DNA of 53,082 bases from an uncultured Desulfuromonadales bacterium (GCA_903929485.1 CAIYUY010000040.1:1-53082), one strand, 5' to 3'. Shown: positions 27,678 to 36,788, numbered from the stretch's first letter. Numbers and translations: made by a program. The notes: generated by a model from the sequence alone, not told the origin.

Positions 27678-28832
27678 TCACCGGTTTTTAGTCCAATCGC
27701 TCATGCAGCGGAGCCGGGGATTATCCACCCCCCTGGCCTGAACCAGCACCCTGAAGGTGTCCCCCATCCCCCCCTCGGGGAGGATCAGCTTTTTCATCAA
27801 CAGCCGAGCCTTCAGCTTCTCCTCCTGGGGGAGATCGGAACTCTCCAGTCGCATCATCTCTTCCATGAACCCCACCGCCATGAGAAAGCGGTACTGCTCG
27901 CCAAACCAGACCGTTGCCAGGCCTTTCGCCTCGCCGCTACTCATGAGGGTGGAGAAGTCCACATGGGAGGTGATATCCTGCTCCCCCGGCCGGAGATACG
28001 GGCTCTCTTCCACCTGATGTCGGTGGTAGCAGAGAAGGGTGCCTCCCATGCGCGCCGGGGAGAAGAGGTCGATAGCCTCGTAACCGTAATCCACCGTCAG
28101 GACAAATCCTCGCCCAATGGAGCCGGCCACACCGGCAAGCCACCGGGGCGCCGCCAGATTGATCTCCGCCCGTTTTCCCTCCGCCAGGGTGACGCCGATT
28201 TGCTTGAGATACGCGGCAAGCTCCGGGGTGGAGGGTTCGCCGAACTCCTCCAAAAGCTCGCCGTTTGAGAGCCCCACGTAAATTTCCCTGAGACCGCCAG
28301 GGGTCATCTCCACCAGATGAACAGGAAAGGAGTCGATCAGCTCGTTGGAATAGAGGCAGCCGGTAAGGGAAAGCAGTTCGGATGAAAGCTCGTCTGGACT
28401 CCCCCAGGAGCTTCGGGATGCGTGGGGCCCCAGCATCTCCTCCTGAATCGTCCTCAAAGTCGGCTCCGCCTCGATGAGTCGACAAGCCAGGCGGCCATAC
28501 AAAGCCGGCGCCTCAACGCGGAGATAGTCGAGAATATCCCGAGCCAGCCGGCCGTTACCTGCCCCGACCTCCACCAGATCGAACCGTTCCGGCTCCCCCA
28601 GCAGCTCATCCATCCGGACGATTTCACGGGCCATGAGTCGGCCGAAAAGCGCATGAACGTTGCTGCTGGTATAGAAATCCCCCTCTGCCCCCACCTTGCG
28701 CCCCGGCGAAGTATAGTAACCGAGCCCCGGCTCATAGAGGCAGGCGGCCATGTAGTCGGCAAAAGTGATGCGACCTCGCGCCCTGATACGGTCATGAATG
28801 ATGGTCTGAAGTGGTGAATTCTCGTCCGGCAC
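27678..28832 (-). CDS. MidA/NDUFAF7-type SAM-dependent methyltransferase
   Basis: A protein of about 384 residues of the COG1565 (MidA, DUF185) family, whose eukaryotic members methylate an arginine of a complex I subunit during assembly. The bacterial substrate is not established. The SAM motif I VEVGAGNGRLARDIL is near residue 85, preceded by the family hallmark YEPGLGYYTSPGRKVGAEGDFYTS. I prefer the GTG at 28832 (VPDENSPLQ) because GGGGAG lies 6 bases before it; an in-frame ATG at 28874 is made by the heptamer repeat and lacks a ribosome site. Confidence 0.85.
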   Translation of the reverse strand: MPDENSPLQTIIHDRIRARGRITFADYMAACLYEPGLGYYTSPGRKVGAEGDFYTSSNVHALFGRLMAREIVRMDELLGEPERFDLVEVGAGNGRLARDILDYLRVEAPALYGRLACRLIEAEPTLRTIQEEMLGPHASRSSWGSPDELSSELLSLTGCLYSNELIDSFPVHLVEMTPGGLREIYVGLSNGELLEEFGEPSTPELAAYLKQIGVTLAEGKRAEINLAAPRWLAGVAGSIGRGFVLTVDYGYEAIDLFSPARMGGTLLCYHRHQVEESPYLRPGEQDITSHVDFSTLMSSGEAKGLATVWFGEQYRFLMAVGFMEEMMRLESSDLPQEEKLKARLLMKKLILPEGGMGDTFRVLVQARGVDNPRLRCMSDWTKNR

Positions 28833-28872
28833 AATGATCTCCCCATTTAAGTTCGGATTAGCCGCACACAGC

Positions 28873-28907
28873 ATTCAACATTCAACATCCAACATTCAAC
28901 ATCCAAC
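28873..28907. repeat. Five ATTCAAC/ATCCAAC heptamers
   Basis: ATTCAAC, ATTCAAC, ATCCAAC, ATTCAAC, ATCCAAC follow without gaps. The array overlaps the most upstream possible start of the methyltransferase and forms its 5' flank. Confidence 0.85.
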
Positions 28908-28960
28908 GGTTGATTATATGCCATCATCCGCTGTTGTTTCAATAGCTCTTTTTACCGAAC

Positions 28961-29596
28961 TCATCCCAGGGATGCAACCCCATGCTGAATGGCGAACTTG
29001 ACCAGGGAGGCGGTATTTTTCAGACCGAGCTTCTTCATGATTCTGCTCCGGTATACATCGGGGGTGTTATCCGCCAGAGATAGGTTCCGGGCAATCTCCA
29101 GGCTGGATTTCCCCTCCACGACCAATCTCAGCACCTCCTTCTCCCGCTGACTGAGACCATCCAGGGGGTTTTCCACGGAGTTCTGACCCCCTTGCAGCAA
29201 CGATTCAACCCCCTTCCCCAGGTAACTCCTTCCCTCCATGACTTCCCGTATGGCTGCAATGATTTCGTCTCCCGCCACCCCCTTGAGGAGATACCCGGAG
29301 GCGCCCGCCTGGAAGGCGCGGGCTACGTGCTCGGAATCATCATACATGGAGAGGATGATGCACCTGATCAGGGGCATGGTCGTCCGGATCGTCTGAAAGG
29401 CGTCGATCCCGTTGACTCCGGGCATGGCAATATCCATGATGATGATATCACAGGGAATCTTGCGGCAAAGCTCGATGATCTCATGACCGTCCGCCGCTTC
29501 CCCGGCGACGACGATCTCCCGCTGAGTCTCCAGAATTTTCCGAAGACCGACTCTCACGATACCGTGATCGTCTGCAATAAGGACCTTAATCGACAT
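28961..29596 (-). CDS. NarL/LuxR-type response regulator
   Basis: A 211-residue transcription regulator. The receiver domain spans residues 1-120 (acid pocket IADDHG, phosphoacceptor Asp55 in IIIMDIAMPG, Lys in YLLKG). A LuxR-type helix-turn-helix is at about 145-205 (LSQREKEVLRLVVEGKSSLEIARNL...VYRSRIMKKLG). It should bind DNA after phosphorylation by the kinase encoded immediately upstream, whose gene overlaps it by 11 bp. In the recognition part the sequence is SLADNTPDVY where most relatives have a S-x-K-T-V pattern, a mild variation. GGGAGG precedes the ATG. Target genes are not evident. Confidence 0.93.
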   Translation of the reverse strand: MSIKVLIADDHGIVRVGLRKILETQREIVVAGEAADGHEIIELCRKIPCDIIIMDIAMPGVNGIDAFQTIRTTMPLIRCIILSMYDDSEHVARAFQAGASGYLLKGVAGDEIIAAIREVMEGRSYLGKGVESLLQGGQNSVENPLDGLSQREKEVLRLVVEGKSSLEIARNLSLADNTPDVYRSRIMKKLGLKNTASLVKFAIQHGVASLG

Positions 29597-31415
29597 GGGG
29601 AACCTCCCTGGGAATGACGATATGGATTACGGTTCCACGGCCGGGCTTTGTTTTCAGGTGAAAAGTCCCGCCCAGCATCTCCGCCCGCATCCGCATGATG
29701 CTCAACCCCCACCCTCCTCCGGGCCGCGGAGTCGCCGGAAGGGTAAAACCGGCGCCGTCATCGGCCACCGTGAGCCTTACGAAACTTTCACCGCTGCGCA
29801 GGCGAACCATCATCTTCTCTCCCCCCGAATACTTGGCGGCATTGGTGAGCGCCTCCTTGGCGACGCGGAACATCGCCAGCTCCCGATCCGCCGGCAGCCG
29901 GGGGAAGCCTCTTTCCGTCACCACCGCAACGATCATGCCTGTGCGACGTTTCATCTGACCGGCGTACCAACGGAGCGCCGCCGCCAGCCCGTAGGAAAAG
30001 AGAACAGGCGGTTGCAGCCGGGCGATGATGTTTCGGACCTTGCCGCTGAGGCCGTCAACCAACTCCGTGGAATCGGCCATGAGTGCGGCAAGTCGAATCC
30101 TCCGCTCCGGCTGAACGTCGTTTTTGATGAGCGCCAGGGTGAAGTTCAGTGCGGTGAGATCGGGCCCCAGCTCATCATGCAGCTCGGCGGCAAGCGTTCT
30201 CCGGACCTCTTCTTCCAGATCCACCAGCCGGCGGCTGTAACTCTGCAGCGTCAGTTCCGTCTTTTTCCGTTGGGTGATATCCTGAACGGTGCCGGTGCTG
30301 GTGAGGAGCTTGCCACACAGGTCATAGGTGGCCGAGCCGCGGGCGGCGATCCATTTACATCCGCCGTCGGGCATGAGCAGGCGATACTCCAGTTCGTAGG
30401 GGATTCGGTCCGCGTGGGCATCCTGGACGGTTTGAATGAGAAAAGGGAGATCTTCGGGATGGACCATGGATCTGTAGCTGTCAAAGCTGGGGGTGAAATG
30501 AGAGGGATCCACCTGGCAGATCTTGTACATTTCATCGGACCAGGAGATAAGCCCCCGCACAAGGTCACGTTTCCATGAGCCCAGTTTTGTGAGCCGCTGA
30601 GCTTCGTTGAGGTGAGCCTCACCGGCACGGCGCTGCTCCTCCATCACCTTCTGTGGGGTAATGTCCGTAATGGTTCCCACATAGCTGGTGACGCCGGCCA
30701 GGTCATCCAACTCGGCAAGGGCCTGTCCCCGCACCCAGGTGACGACCCCGTCGGGGCGCAGGAAACGATACTCCATGTCAAAGGGGAGCCGTTGCTCCAT
30801 GCAGCGCCGCCATCCGGAGAAGAGTCTCTCCCGGTCATCGGGATGGATCGCACGCTCCCACCCGGTGAACAGCGCCTCGTCGTAGCCGAGTCCGGTAATC
30901 TCCTGCCACCGCTGGTTCACATAGACACATTCCCCCTGGGAATCGGCGCGAAAGATCCCCACCGACGCCCCCTGGGCCAGGGTGCGAAAGAGTCTCTGCC
31001 CTGCCAGGAGCGCCCCTTCCGCCTGCTTCTGCCCGGAGATGTCCATGAGGACCAGATGAAACGTATCCCCTGACGGCGAGATCGTGGCCACTACGCGGAT
31101 CGCCAGCGGAACGGCATCGTCCACCAGGATCGTCAGCTCGCAGCTCTCCTTGCAGCGATTTTTTTGAATCGTATAAAGAAAATCCAAAAAAACAGGGAGA
31201 TCCTCCTTGGCCACGAACGGCGCAAAGGGTCTCCCCCTGAGGGTGGAACGTTCCGTGGCCAGAAGCCTGGCTCCGGTCAGGTTTATGACGCTGATGATCC
31301 CGCTACCGTTAAGGGTCAGATACCCCACCGGAACGTCGTCAAAGAGTTCGTCCCGTGCCGTGGATAACGGCGCTCCTCCTGAATCCCTGCTCTTATCGTC
31401 GTAGTTGCGTATCAA
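29586..31415 (-). CDS. Soluble NarX-type histidine kinase with three PAS domains
   Basis: A 609-residue kinase without membrane segments. PAS domains are at about residues 20-135, 140-255 and 275-390, the last two with PAC-like ends (GTITDIT, GTVQDIT). The HisKA_3 dimerisation helix has the phospho-accepting His413 in AAELHDELG; the HATPase has the N-box AKEALTNAAKYS, DDGAGF and GGWGLSIMRMRAEML. It should phosphorylate the response regulator encoded downstream (11-bp overlap). The start is TTG, supported by GAGGAG 7 bases upstream; no ATG is well placed. It lies 18 bp after rlmKL. Confidence 0.92.
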   Translation of the reverse strand: MIRNYDDKSRDSGGAPLSTARDELFDDVPVGYLTLNGSGIISVINLTGARLLATERSTLRGRPFAPFVAKEDLPVFLDFLYTIQKNRCKESCELTILVDDAVPLAIRVVATISPSGDTFHLVLMDISGQKQAEGALLAGQRLFRTLAQGASVGIFRADSQGECVYVNQRWQEITGLGYDEALFTGWERAIHPDDRERLFSGWRRCMEQRLPFDMEYRFLRPDGVVTWVRGQALAELDDLAGVTSYVGTITDITPQKVMEEQRRAGEAHLNEAQRLTKLGSWKRDLVRGLISWSDEMYKICQVDPSHFTPSFDSYRSMVHPEDLPFLIQTVQDAHADRIPYELEYRLLMPDGGCKWIAARGSATYDLCGKLLTSTGTVQDITQRKKTELTLQSYSRRLVDLEEEVRRTLAAELHDELGPDLTALNFTLALIKNDVQPERRIRLAALMADSTELVDGLSGKVRNIIARLQPPVLFSYGLAAALRWYAGQMKRRTGMIVAVVTERGFPRLPADRELAMFRVAKEALTNAAKYSGGEKMMVRLRSGESFVRLTVADDGAGFTLPATPRPGGGWGLSIMRMRAEMLGGTFHLKTKPGRGTVIHIVIPREVPHVD

Positions 31416-31433
31416 GAGCCCGCTCCTCGCTTT

Positions 31434-33605
31434 TCAGGGGCGCGTGATCCGCCAGCAGCTGTGGATACGGGAATCTCGCCGGAAATCAAAGGGGATAGTC
31501 CGGGGGGTAAGCTCTTCCAACTGGAGACCCGGAACGGTTTCACGCGCCATGGTAAAGCTCCTCAGATTCGTGGAAAAGATCAATACCCCGTCCGGCTCCA
31601 GGAGCCCGGCAGCCAGGGCGATGAGTGTCCCGTGGTCCCGCTGCACGTCCAAGGTCCCTTCCATCCGCTTGGAATTGGAAAATGCCGGAGGATCCAGGAA
31701 GATGAGCCCCCACCGCTGCTTCCCCTCTTCCGCCGTCTCCTCCAACCAGAGGCGGCAGTCGGCCCGGATCAGTTCGTGCTCTACCCCCAAGCCGTTCAAC
31801 TCAAGGTTCCGCCGAGCCCACTCCAGATAGGTTGAGGACAAATCCACCGTGGTGGTAGCCGGCGCCCCCCCCACCGCGGCATGAACCGTGGCGGCGCCGG
31901 TATAACCGAAGAGATTGAGAAATCGCTTGCCGGAGGCGAGGTTCCGGATAAGCTCCCGGGTTGGTCGATGATCGAGAAAAAGACCGGTGTCCAGGTAATC
32001 GGTAAAGTTCACCAGAAAGCGACAGGGGCCTTCGGACACCTGATGAAATTTTCCGGTCGCCCCCTGCCGGTCATATTGGCTCGCCCCCTTCTGCCGGCGG
32101 CGAACCTTGATGAAGAGCTGCTCCCGGGAGATTTCCAGGACGGAGGCAATGACCTCCAGCGCCTCTCGAAGCCGCCGATCGGCGTCGGCCGGGTCGATGG
32201 AGCGGGGAGCTTCATACTCCTGCACATGGGCAAAGAGCTTTTCGCCGCCATAGAGGTCAACCGCCAGATTGTATTCGGGAAGATCGGCGTCGTAGAGCCG
32301 ATAACAGCTCACTTCCCCCTGAGCCGCCCACTTCTCCAGGTTTCGCAGGTTCTTGCGCAGCCGGTTGGCAAAGGATTCGGCTCCGGGAGTGAGCAGCTTG
32401 GGGGGAGGAACGGGGGCGACCTCCCCCTTCCGCCGGGAGGTATCCACCGCCGCGACATCAAACAGGGAAAGTGAGCACTCCAGGGCGCCATTGTAGAGGA
32501 CCGAAACCTTGCGGGGCTTGAGGCCGATGGGGTACCGCTCCTGACTTCCGGTGAGAAGGGCGGCGCTCCAGCCGCGAAACTCCCCCTTGAGCAGTTCGCC
32601 GATACGGGCATACAGTCGCGCCAGATCCTCCCCTCGTCCCAGCCGCTCACCATAGGGAGGATTGATTACCACCAACCCGGGAACCCCTCCCGCAACCGAA
32701 GGGCGAGCAGCACCGATCTCCCTCCGCTCGAACCGGATGATTCCCGCCAGACCGGCCCGTTCCGCATTGGAGCGGGCCATCCCCAGCGCCTTCTCGTCCC
32801 GGTCGTACCCGGTGATATCCAGTGTCCGACTCAAACCCAGGTCCCACCGCTGCCGAGCCTTGCCCCGCAACTCCTCCCAGAGCCCGGCATCGTGCTGCTT
32901 CCACCCGAAAAAACCGAAATAGTTCCGGAAGAGTCCCGGCGCGGTGTCTGTCGCCATGAGCGCGGCCTCGATGGGAAAGGTGCCGGAACCGCACATGGGG
33001 TCCAGAAGCGGCGCACCGGCGGCGGCCAACTCCGGCCACCCGGCCCGACAAAGGATTGCCGCAGCCAAGTTCTCCTTCAGCGGGGCTTCCCCCTTCTCTT
33101 CCCGGTACCCCCGGCGGTGCAGACTTTCCCCGGAAAGGTCAAGGCTGACCGTCGCCATCCCCTTGTGGAGCCGAACGGCCACCCGGAGATCCGGCCGATC
33201 GCGGGCCACCGATGGCCGGACTCCGTACCGGTCGCGGAACTGATCCACGATGGCGTCCTTCACCTTCACCCCGCCGAAACGGGTGTCGGTGATGAGGGGA
33301 GATCCGCCGGCAAAATCCACGGAGAGGGTCCCTTCCGGAAGGAGATGGTGATCCCACGGGATCGTCAGTATCCCCTGGTAGAGCTCCTGGGGGCTCTCCG
33401 CGGGAAACTCGGTCAACGCGAGAAATACCCGTCCGGCAATGCGGGACCAGAGACAGATCCGATAACCCAGCTCCAGGGGGCCGGTGCAGAGTACACCGGC
33501 GTTCCCTTCCTTAACGGTATGGGCGCCCAGAGCGCCGACTTCTCCGGCAAGGAGATACTCGGCGCCGCGAGGTGCGGTAATGAAGTATGAAAGGGGTTGG
33601 GTCAT
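31434..33605 (-). CDS. rlmL: Bifunctional 23S rRNA methyltransferase RlmKL
   Basis: A 723-residue fusion that, in E. coli, makes m2G2445 (RlmL part) and m7G2069 (RlmK part) in 23S rRNA. The N-terminal THUMP domain is at about residues 50-160. The RlmL methyltransferase has DPMCGSGTFPIEAAL (SAM motif) and INPPYGERLG (catalytic). The RlmK half has LFGYTGAATVHAAVGGA and FLDPPAFSNSKRMEGTLDVQRDH. Length matches E. coli RlmKL (702). The following gene is the PAS kinase 18 bp downstream. The 5' flank holds a MITE-like element. Confidence 0.95.
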   Translation of the reverse strand: MTQPLSYFITAPRGAEYLLAGEVGALGAHTVKEGNAGVLCTGPLELGYRICLWSRIAGRVFLALTEFPAESPQELYQGILTIPWDHHLLPEGTLSVDFAGGSPLITDTRFGGVKVKDAIVDQFRDRYGVRPSVARDRPDLRVAVRLHKGMATVSLDLSGESLHRRGYREEKGEAPLKENLAAAILCRAGWPELAAAGAPLLDPMCGSGTFPIEAALMATDTAPGLFRNYFGFFGWKQHDAGLWEELRGKARQRWDLGLSRTLDITGYDRDEKALGMARSNAERAGLAGIIRFERREIGAARPSVAGGVPGLVVINPPYGERLGRGEDLARLYARIGELLKGEFRGWSAALLTGSQERYPIGLKPRKVSVLYNGALECSLSLFDVAAVDTSRRKGEVAPVPPPKLLTPGAESFANRLRKNLRNLEKWAAQGEVSCYRLYDADLPEYNLAVDLYGGEKLFAHVQEYEAPRSIDPADADRRLREALEVIASVLEISREQLFIKVRRRQKGASQYDRQGATGKFHQVSEGPCRFLVNFTDYLDTGLFLDHRPTRELIRNLASGKRFLNLFGYTGAATVHAAVGGAPATTTVDLSSTYLEWARRNLELNGLGVEHELIRADCRLWLEETAEEGKQRWGLIFLDPPAFSNSKRMEGTLDVQRDHGTLIALAAGLLEPDGVLIFSTNLRSFTMARETVPGLQLEELTPRTIPFDFRRDSRIHSCWRITRP

Positions 33606-33701
33606 GACGTCCGCTCCACCAGGAATGTGCTATCGCACACTCTATCATGAATCCCAAAGGAGCGGGGGGAGAATCCTGAAAGGGAAAAGCAAAACCCTTG
33701 A

Positions 33702-33826
33702 ACCGCAAAGACGCCAAGGACGCAAAGAAAACAGAAGAGATACGACAAAAACCTGGACTCTTTTTTGGTTTACCTCAGAAAAGGTTTTTTCTTTGCGGTT
33801 CCTTTGCGTCCTTTGCGTCTTTGCGG
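33702..33826. repeat. MITE-like element copy 2 (near-perfect terminal inverted repeats)
   Basis: Arms at 33702-33727 and 33802-33826 share the same CCGCAAAGACGC core as copy 1, with one mismatch between arms. The interior is related to copy 1 (5021-5133) in the opposite orientation. It lies in the 257-bp gap between rlmKL and the DeoR-like gene; nothing else is seen in that gap. Confidence 0.8.
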
Positions 33827-33862
33827 TGAAAATGTTTTTGCATTTCATTGTGCCGGTGAGAG

Positions 33863-34504
33863 TTACTGGGGGGCGCAGTGGGGGCAGACACTCTTCCCCC
33901 CCCCCATGGTCATCTCCTCCTGGAGATACTCCAGGGCTTCATGGAGGGGGCCCACCTTCCCGCCGAAACCGATCCGGAAGCGCCGGGCCTGATCCTCGTT
34001 CTCGAAGGTCAGGATGGAGGGGGTGCAACAGGGGGAAGCCGCGCTCCCCATGAGGTAAAATGAGCGATGGGCCGGATGGGGTCGACCGCTGATGAAGTCG
34101 GCGGTCATGGCGGAGGTGATGTTCTCCTTCTGCCTAAGGTGGGCCGAGAGACCACAGTGAGGACAACAGGCAAAGTACTGTTCCCCCGTGGCAAGGGTAA
34201 TCCCGTAGAGGAGATGCTGGGTAACCGGGCGGAGACAGACGAGGCAGCTGTCCGGATGCTGAGCCCCGTGAGTCACCCGGGCCGGAGATGGGGCCAAGGC
34301 GGCGGGCGCGACGACCTTGGCTTCATCGGCGGGGACTGCGCCGCCGAAGATCCTCCTGATAAGGCTCCGGGATTCCAGGACATCCAGGTCCCGATGAAGG
34401 GTCATCTTGGAAACATCAAACTGTTCGGCAATCTCTTTGAGGGAGAGTCCTCCCTTCTCCTGAATCAGAGCGAGAAGCTCTTTACGGCGCTGGGTCGCTT
34501 TCAT
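33863..34504 (-). CDS. DeoR-type helix-turn-helix protein with a Cys-rich NosL-like C-terminal part
   Basis: About 213 residues. The N-terminus is a clear DeoR helix-turn-helix (residues about 3-57: SLKEIAEQFDVSKMTLHRDLDVLE, then RRIFGGAVP). In place of the usual sugar-phosphate sensor there is a Cys-rich part: CLVCLRPV, FACCPHCG, SPCCTPS and a terminal CPHC. Stretches such as SFYLMGSAASPC and ARRFRIGFGGKV recall NosL-type copper proteins; that is inference. A metal- or redox-sensing repressor is plausible. I chose the ATG at 34504 (MKATQRRKEL), with AGGATGG upstream, over an ATG three codons earlier. A TGTTA-N3-TAACA palindrome lies in the divergent promoter region. Confidence 0.75.
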   Translation of the reverse strand: MKATQRRKELLALIQEKGGLSLKEIAEQFDVSKMTLHRDLDVLESRSLIRRIFGGAVPADEAKVVAPAALAPSPARVTHGAQHPDSCLVCLRPVTQHLLYGITLATGEQYFACCPHCGLSAHLRQKENITSAMTADFISGRPHPAHRSFYLMGSAASPCCTPSILTFENEDQARRFRIGFGGKVGPLHEALEYLQEEMTMGGGKSVCPHCAPQ

Positions 34505-34530
34505 GGAAACCATCCTGACAGGTATTTTGT

Positions 34531-34543
34531 TGTTACTCTAACA
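34531..34543. promoter_or_regulatory. DeoR-like operator candidate
   Basis: TGTTA-CTC-TAACA is a perfect 5-3-5 palindrome, 27 bp upstream of the DeoR-like start and between the divergent genes. Further TGTTAC copies lie at 34568-34573 and 34588-34593. The arms equal the outer arms of the E. coli DeoR operator TGTTAGAATTCTAACA. Confidence 0.5.
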
Positions 34544-34610
34544 CAAAAAAACAGATTGCACAGCCAATGTTACCATGCACCCTTTTTTGTTACGGAAAGA
34601 GCGTCCGGAC

Positions 34611-34618
34611 GCCGATAA
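34611..34618 (+). promoter_or_regulatory. Possible sigma-28 -10 element
   Basis: GCCGATAA equals the sigma-28 (FliA) -10 consensus and lies 62 bp before the ATG of the small gene at 34680. The -35 side is a poor match to TAAA at the needed spacing, so this is weak. Confidence 0.25.
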
Positions 34619-34679
34619 GAGTTCATGGAGAGAAGTTATTGACCACGACGACCTCTCTTTCCCAAAAGGAGAAATCTCC

Positions 34680-35084
34680 ATGAAAGCGTCAACAGTGACA
34701 ATAACGGCGGATTCATCAACTAAATTGTTACGCGGGGGGGGACTTCCCTCCCCGACGAGTTCTAAAACAGCTTCGGCTACTCCCGGCTCTGTCGCCAAGG
34801 ATGCCGTTACTGTCGATTTTTCCGCATCCCATGACGTTTTCGCCGCGGTTGACAAATTCTTCGACCTGAACAGTCCGGGCAAACTGGAGACACTCAACTC
34901 GCTCTCCCCCGAGGAAAAAGGACAAGCGCTCAAGATGGTTGTGGAACTTACCAAGAAGGGGTTTGTGGGTTACGAGACGCTCCGTCTTGACAATAACAAG
35001 GTGGAGCGCCATGACGTGATCATGGAGATAGGGGATGACCGTCTTCGCAATGCCCATGTTTACCACGATCCCCGTGGGAGATGA
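34680..35084 (+). CDS. Small protein of unknown function
   Basis: 134 residues, no signal peptide or membrane segment. The first 50 residues are Ser/Thr/Ala-rich and probably disordered. The rest is a helical, charged domain with FDLNSPGKLETLNSLSPEEK, then KKGFVGYETLRLDNNKVERH and IGDDRLRNAHVY. I recall similar short proteins from Geobacter-type genomes but no assigned function. The ATG is preceded by AGGAGA at 7 bases; the frame is open 35 codons further up without a good ribosome site. It is divergent from the DeoR-like gene and converges on the GGDEF gene 15 bp away. Confidence 0.75.
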   Translation: MKASTVTITADSSTKLLRGGGLPSPTSSKTASATPGSVAKDAVTVDFSASHDVFAAVDKFFDLNSPGKLETLNSLSPEEKGQALKMVVELTKKGFVGYETLRLDNNKVERHDVIMEIGDDRLRNAHVYHDPRGR

Positions 35085-35099
35085 TCATGGGAGCCCGAT

Positions 35100-36788
35100 T
35101 CAACCCACCGGGCCATGGCAGTAACAGGCTATCTTCTGCTCGGCTTTATCCCGATACATCCTCTTGTCACTGAGTTTCAAAGCTTCTCCAAGCATCCCGC
35201 CATGTTTCGCGAGACCGATCCCGAAAGCGATGCTCACCTGACCAGCGGTTATTTCCTGAGAAGCCATGATCCTCTTTACCACCTCCTCGGCAACGCTCTT
35301 GGGGGCTCCCGGAAGAAGGATTGCAAATTCATCCCCCCCGATGCGGGCGACGATATCCTCGGCGCGAAAAGCTCTCTTGATAATCCGCGACGCCAGCTGA
35401 ATCAGCTGATCACCGGCGCCGTGTCCCTGGGTGTCATTGATTTTTTTCAGACCATTCAGGTCCGCCATGACAATGCTGAGGGGAAACGTTCCACCCGTTG
35501 CAAGCCGTTCCAGCTCTTCATCAAAAAATGCCCGGTTGTAGAGACCGGTCAACCTGTCGTGAAAACCGACATGACGAAGCATCTCTTCGATTTTCTTCTG
35601 CTTGGTTATATCTTCCATGGAAAGGAGGATGATAGCGGGGCCGATATTCCCCTGGATGATTTGCCGGGCGTTCAGCAGAATGGTTCTGCTGCCGATGATG
35701 CGGAAATCATGCTCCACTTCATAGTCAGTGATCCTGGTATCATTGGTGAAGATCTCCTCCAGGAGGCATCGCAGGCGGGGAATGTCCCATTGCCGATTCC
35801 CCAAATCATAAACATATTTCCCGATCGTCTCCCGGGCGGTAGCCTTGAAGGTGTCGTAGAAGCTCTGGTTAGCGGTAAGAATCATCAGCTCCGGATCCAG
35901 CACCACCAGCGGTTCGCGCACGGTTTCCACGATATTCTCGGCATACCTGCGGGCATTCTGGACTTGCGCCGCCAACTCCTTCCGCTCGGTTATCTCGGTT
36001 TGAATAATGACGACCCCCTGCCTCGAACCTTTCAGCCTGGATACCCGTATGATAAACCACCGTTGTTCCAGGGAAAAGCCGCAGCCATACTCCATGGTAA
36101 AGGACTCTTTTTCACCCAGTAACACCGTCCGTATCCCTTGCTGCACCGCGGCGCACTCTTCACAATCTTTTTCACCATCGCTTCGCCGCGGATCCAGGTA
36201 CAGCTTTCCCGGATCACTTGTTGCGACGCAGGAGTCGCCGCTCTTCGCGGCTGACAGCTTCCTCCATGCCTCGTTCACCGCCACGACAATCCCTTTCGGA
36301 TTAAGGACGGCGATGCCGGACGTCAGTGAATCCATGACGTCCGTGGCGAAATATTCACTCTCCTCCAGATCGACGATCAGCTTTTCCGACATCCGCAACG
36401 CTTCCCGGCGGGTATTCAGCAGGACATGAATCAAAAAAAAGAGGAGGATGGTAACCGCCCCGCCGCCGAACATGGTGAGCCATACCCCCAGATAACCAGT
36501 GGTAAGGAGCCCGTCCGCCATGGTGGGGGTTTCGTAGAGCAGGGCTTGGGGCTTCTCCCCGTCTCCGTTATAACCCAAAGGCCACCGATTGAGAGCTGAA
36601 AGCGGTTCCGAACAGGTGGCGGGAGCATGCAGTTTTCGATCCACGCAGGATTTCATCTGAAAGGCGGCCGCGACGGTCAGCGGCAGTCCCACCGCCAGGA
36701 TCAGCAAGCTCTTCCCTATCCAAAACTGAGACGGCGCGGAGGGAGTTCCGCCGCTTTCGGCTTTTGGGGTAAACGGCATGGTTATCAT
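35100..36788 (-). CDS. Membrane diguanylate cyclase, PAS-PAS-GGDEF, lacking the CHASE domain
   Basis: 562 residues that make cyclic di-GMP. TM1 is at about residues 28-46 and TM2 at about 96-121, with only about 50 residues between them. PAS domains follow at about 145-270 and 283-400, then GGDEF at about 405-555. The active-site motif RIGGDEF is intact and the inhibitory I-site RAED sits five residues before it. The protein matches the paralogue at 39145-41511 nearly throughout, but about 230 periplasmic residues (the CHASE domain) are missing and a short unrelated piece (HAPATCSEPLSALN) fills the gap. A sigma-54-type promoter and flanking palindromes lie upstream. Confidence 0.93.
   Translation of the reverse strand: MITMPFTPKAESGGTPSAPSQFWIGKSLLILAVGLPLTVAAAFQMKSCVDRKLHAPATCSEPLSALNRWPLGYNGDGEKPQALLYETPTMADGLLTTGYLGVWLTMFGGGAVTILLFFLIHVLLNTRREALRMSEKLIVDLEESEYFATDVMDSLTSGIAVLNPKGIVVAVNEAWRKLSAAKSGDSCVATSDPGKLYLDPRRSDGEKDCEECAAVQQGIRTVLLGEKESFTMEYGCGFSLEQRWFIIRVSRLKGSRQGVVIIQTEITERKELAAQVQNARRYAENIVETVREPLVVLDPELMILTANQSFYDTFKATARETIGKYVYDLGNRQWDIPRLRCLLEEIFTNDTRITDYEVEHDFRIIGSRTILLNARQIIQGNIGPAIILLSMEDITKQKKIEEMLRHVGFHDRLTGLYNRAFFDEELERLATGGTFPLSIVMADLNGLKKINDTQGHGAGDQLIQLASRIIKRAFRAEDIVARIGGDEFAILLPGAPKSVAEEVVKRIMASQEITAGQVSIAFGIGLAKHGGMLGEALKLSDKRMYRDKAEQKIACYCHGPVG

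Noticed and set aside
27602-28907. Short tandem repeats considered as a CRISPR array
   Set aside because: The units are only 7 bp, follow each other without unique spacers, and no cas gene is present.
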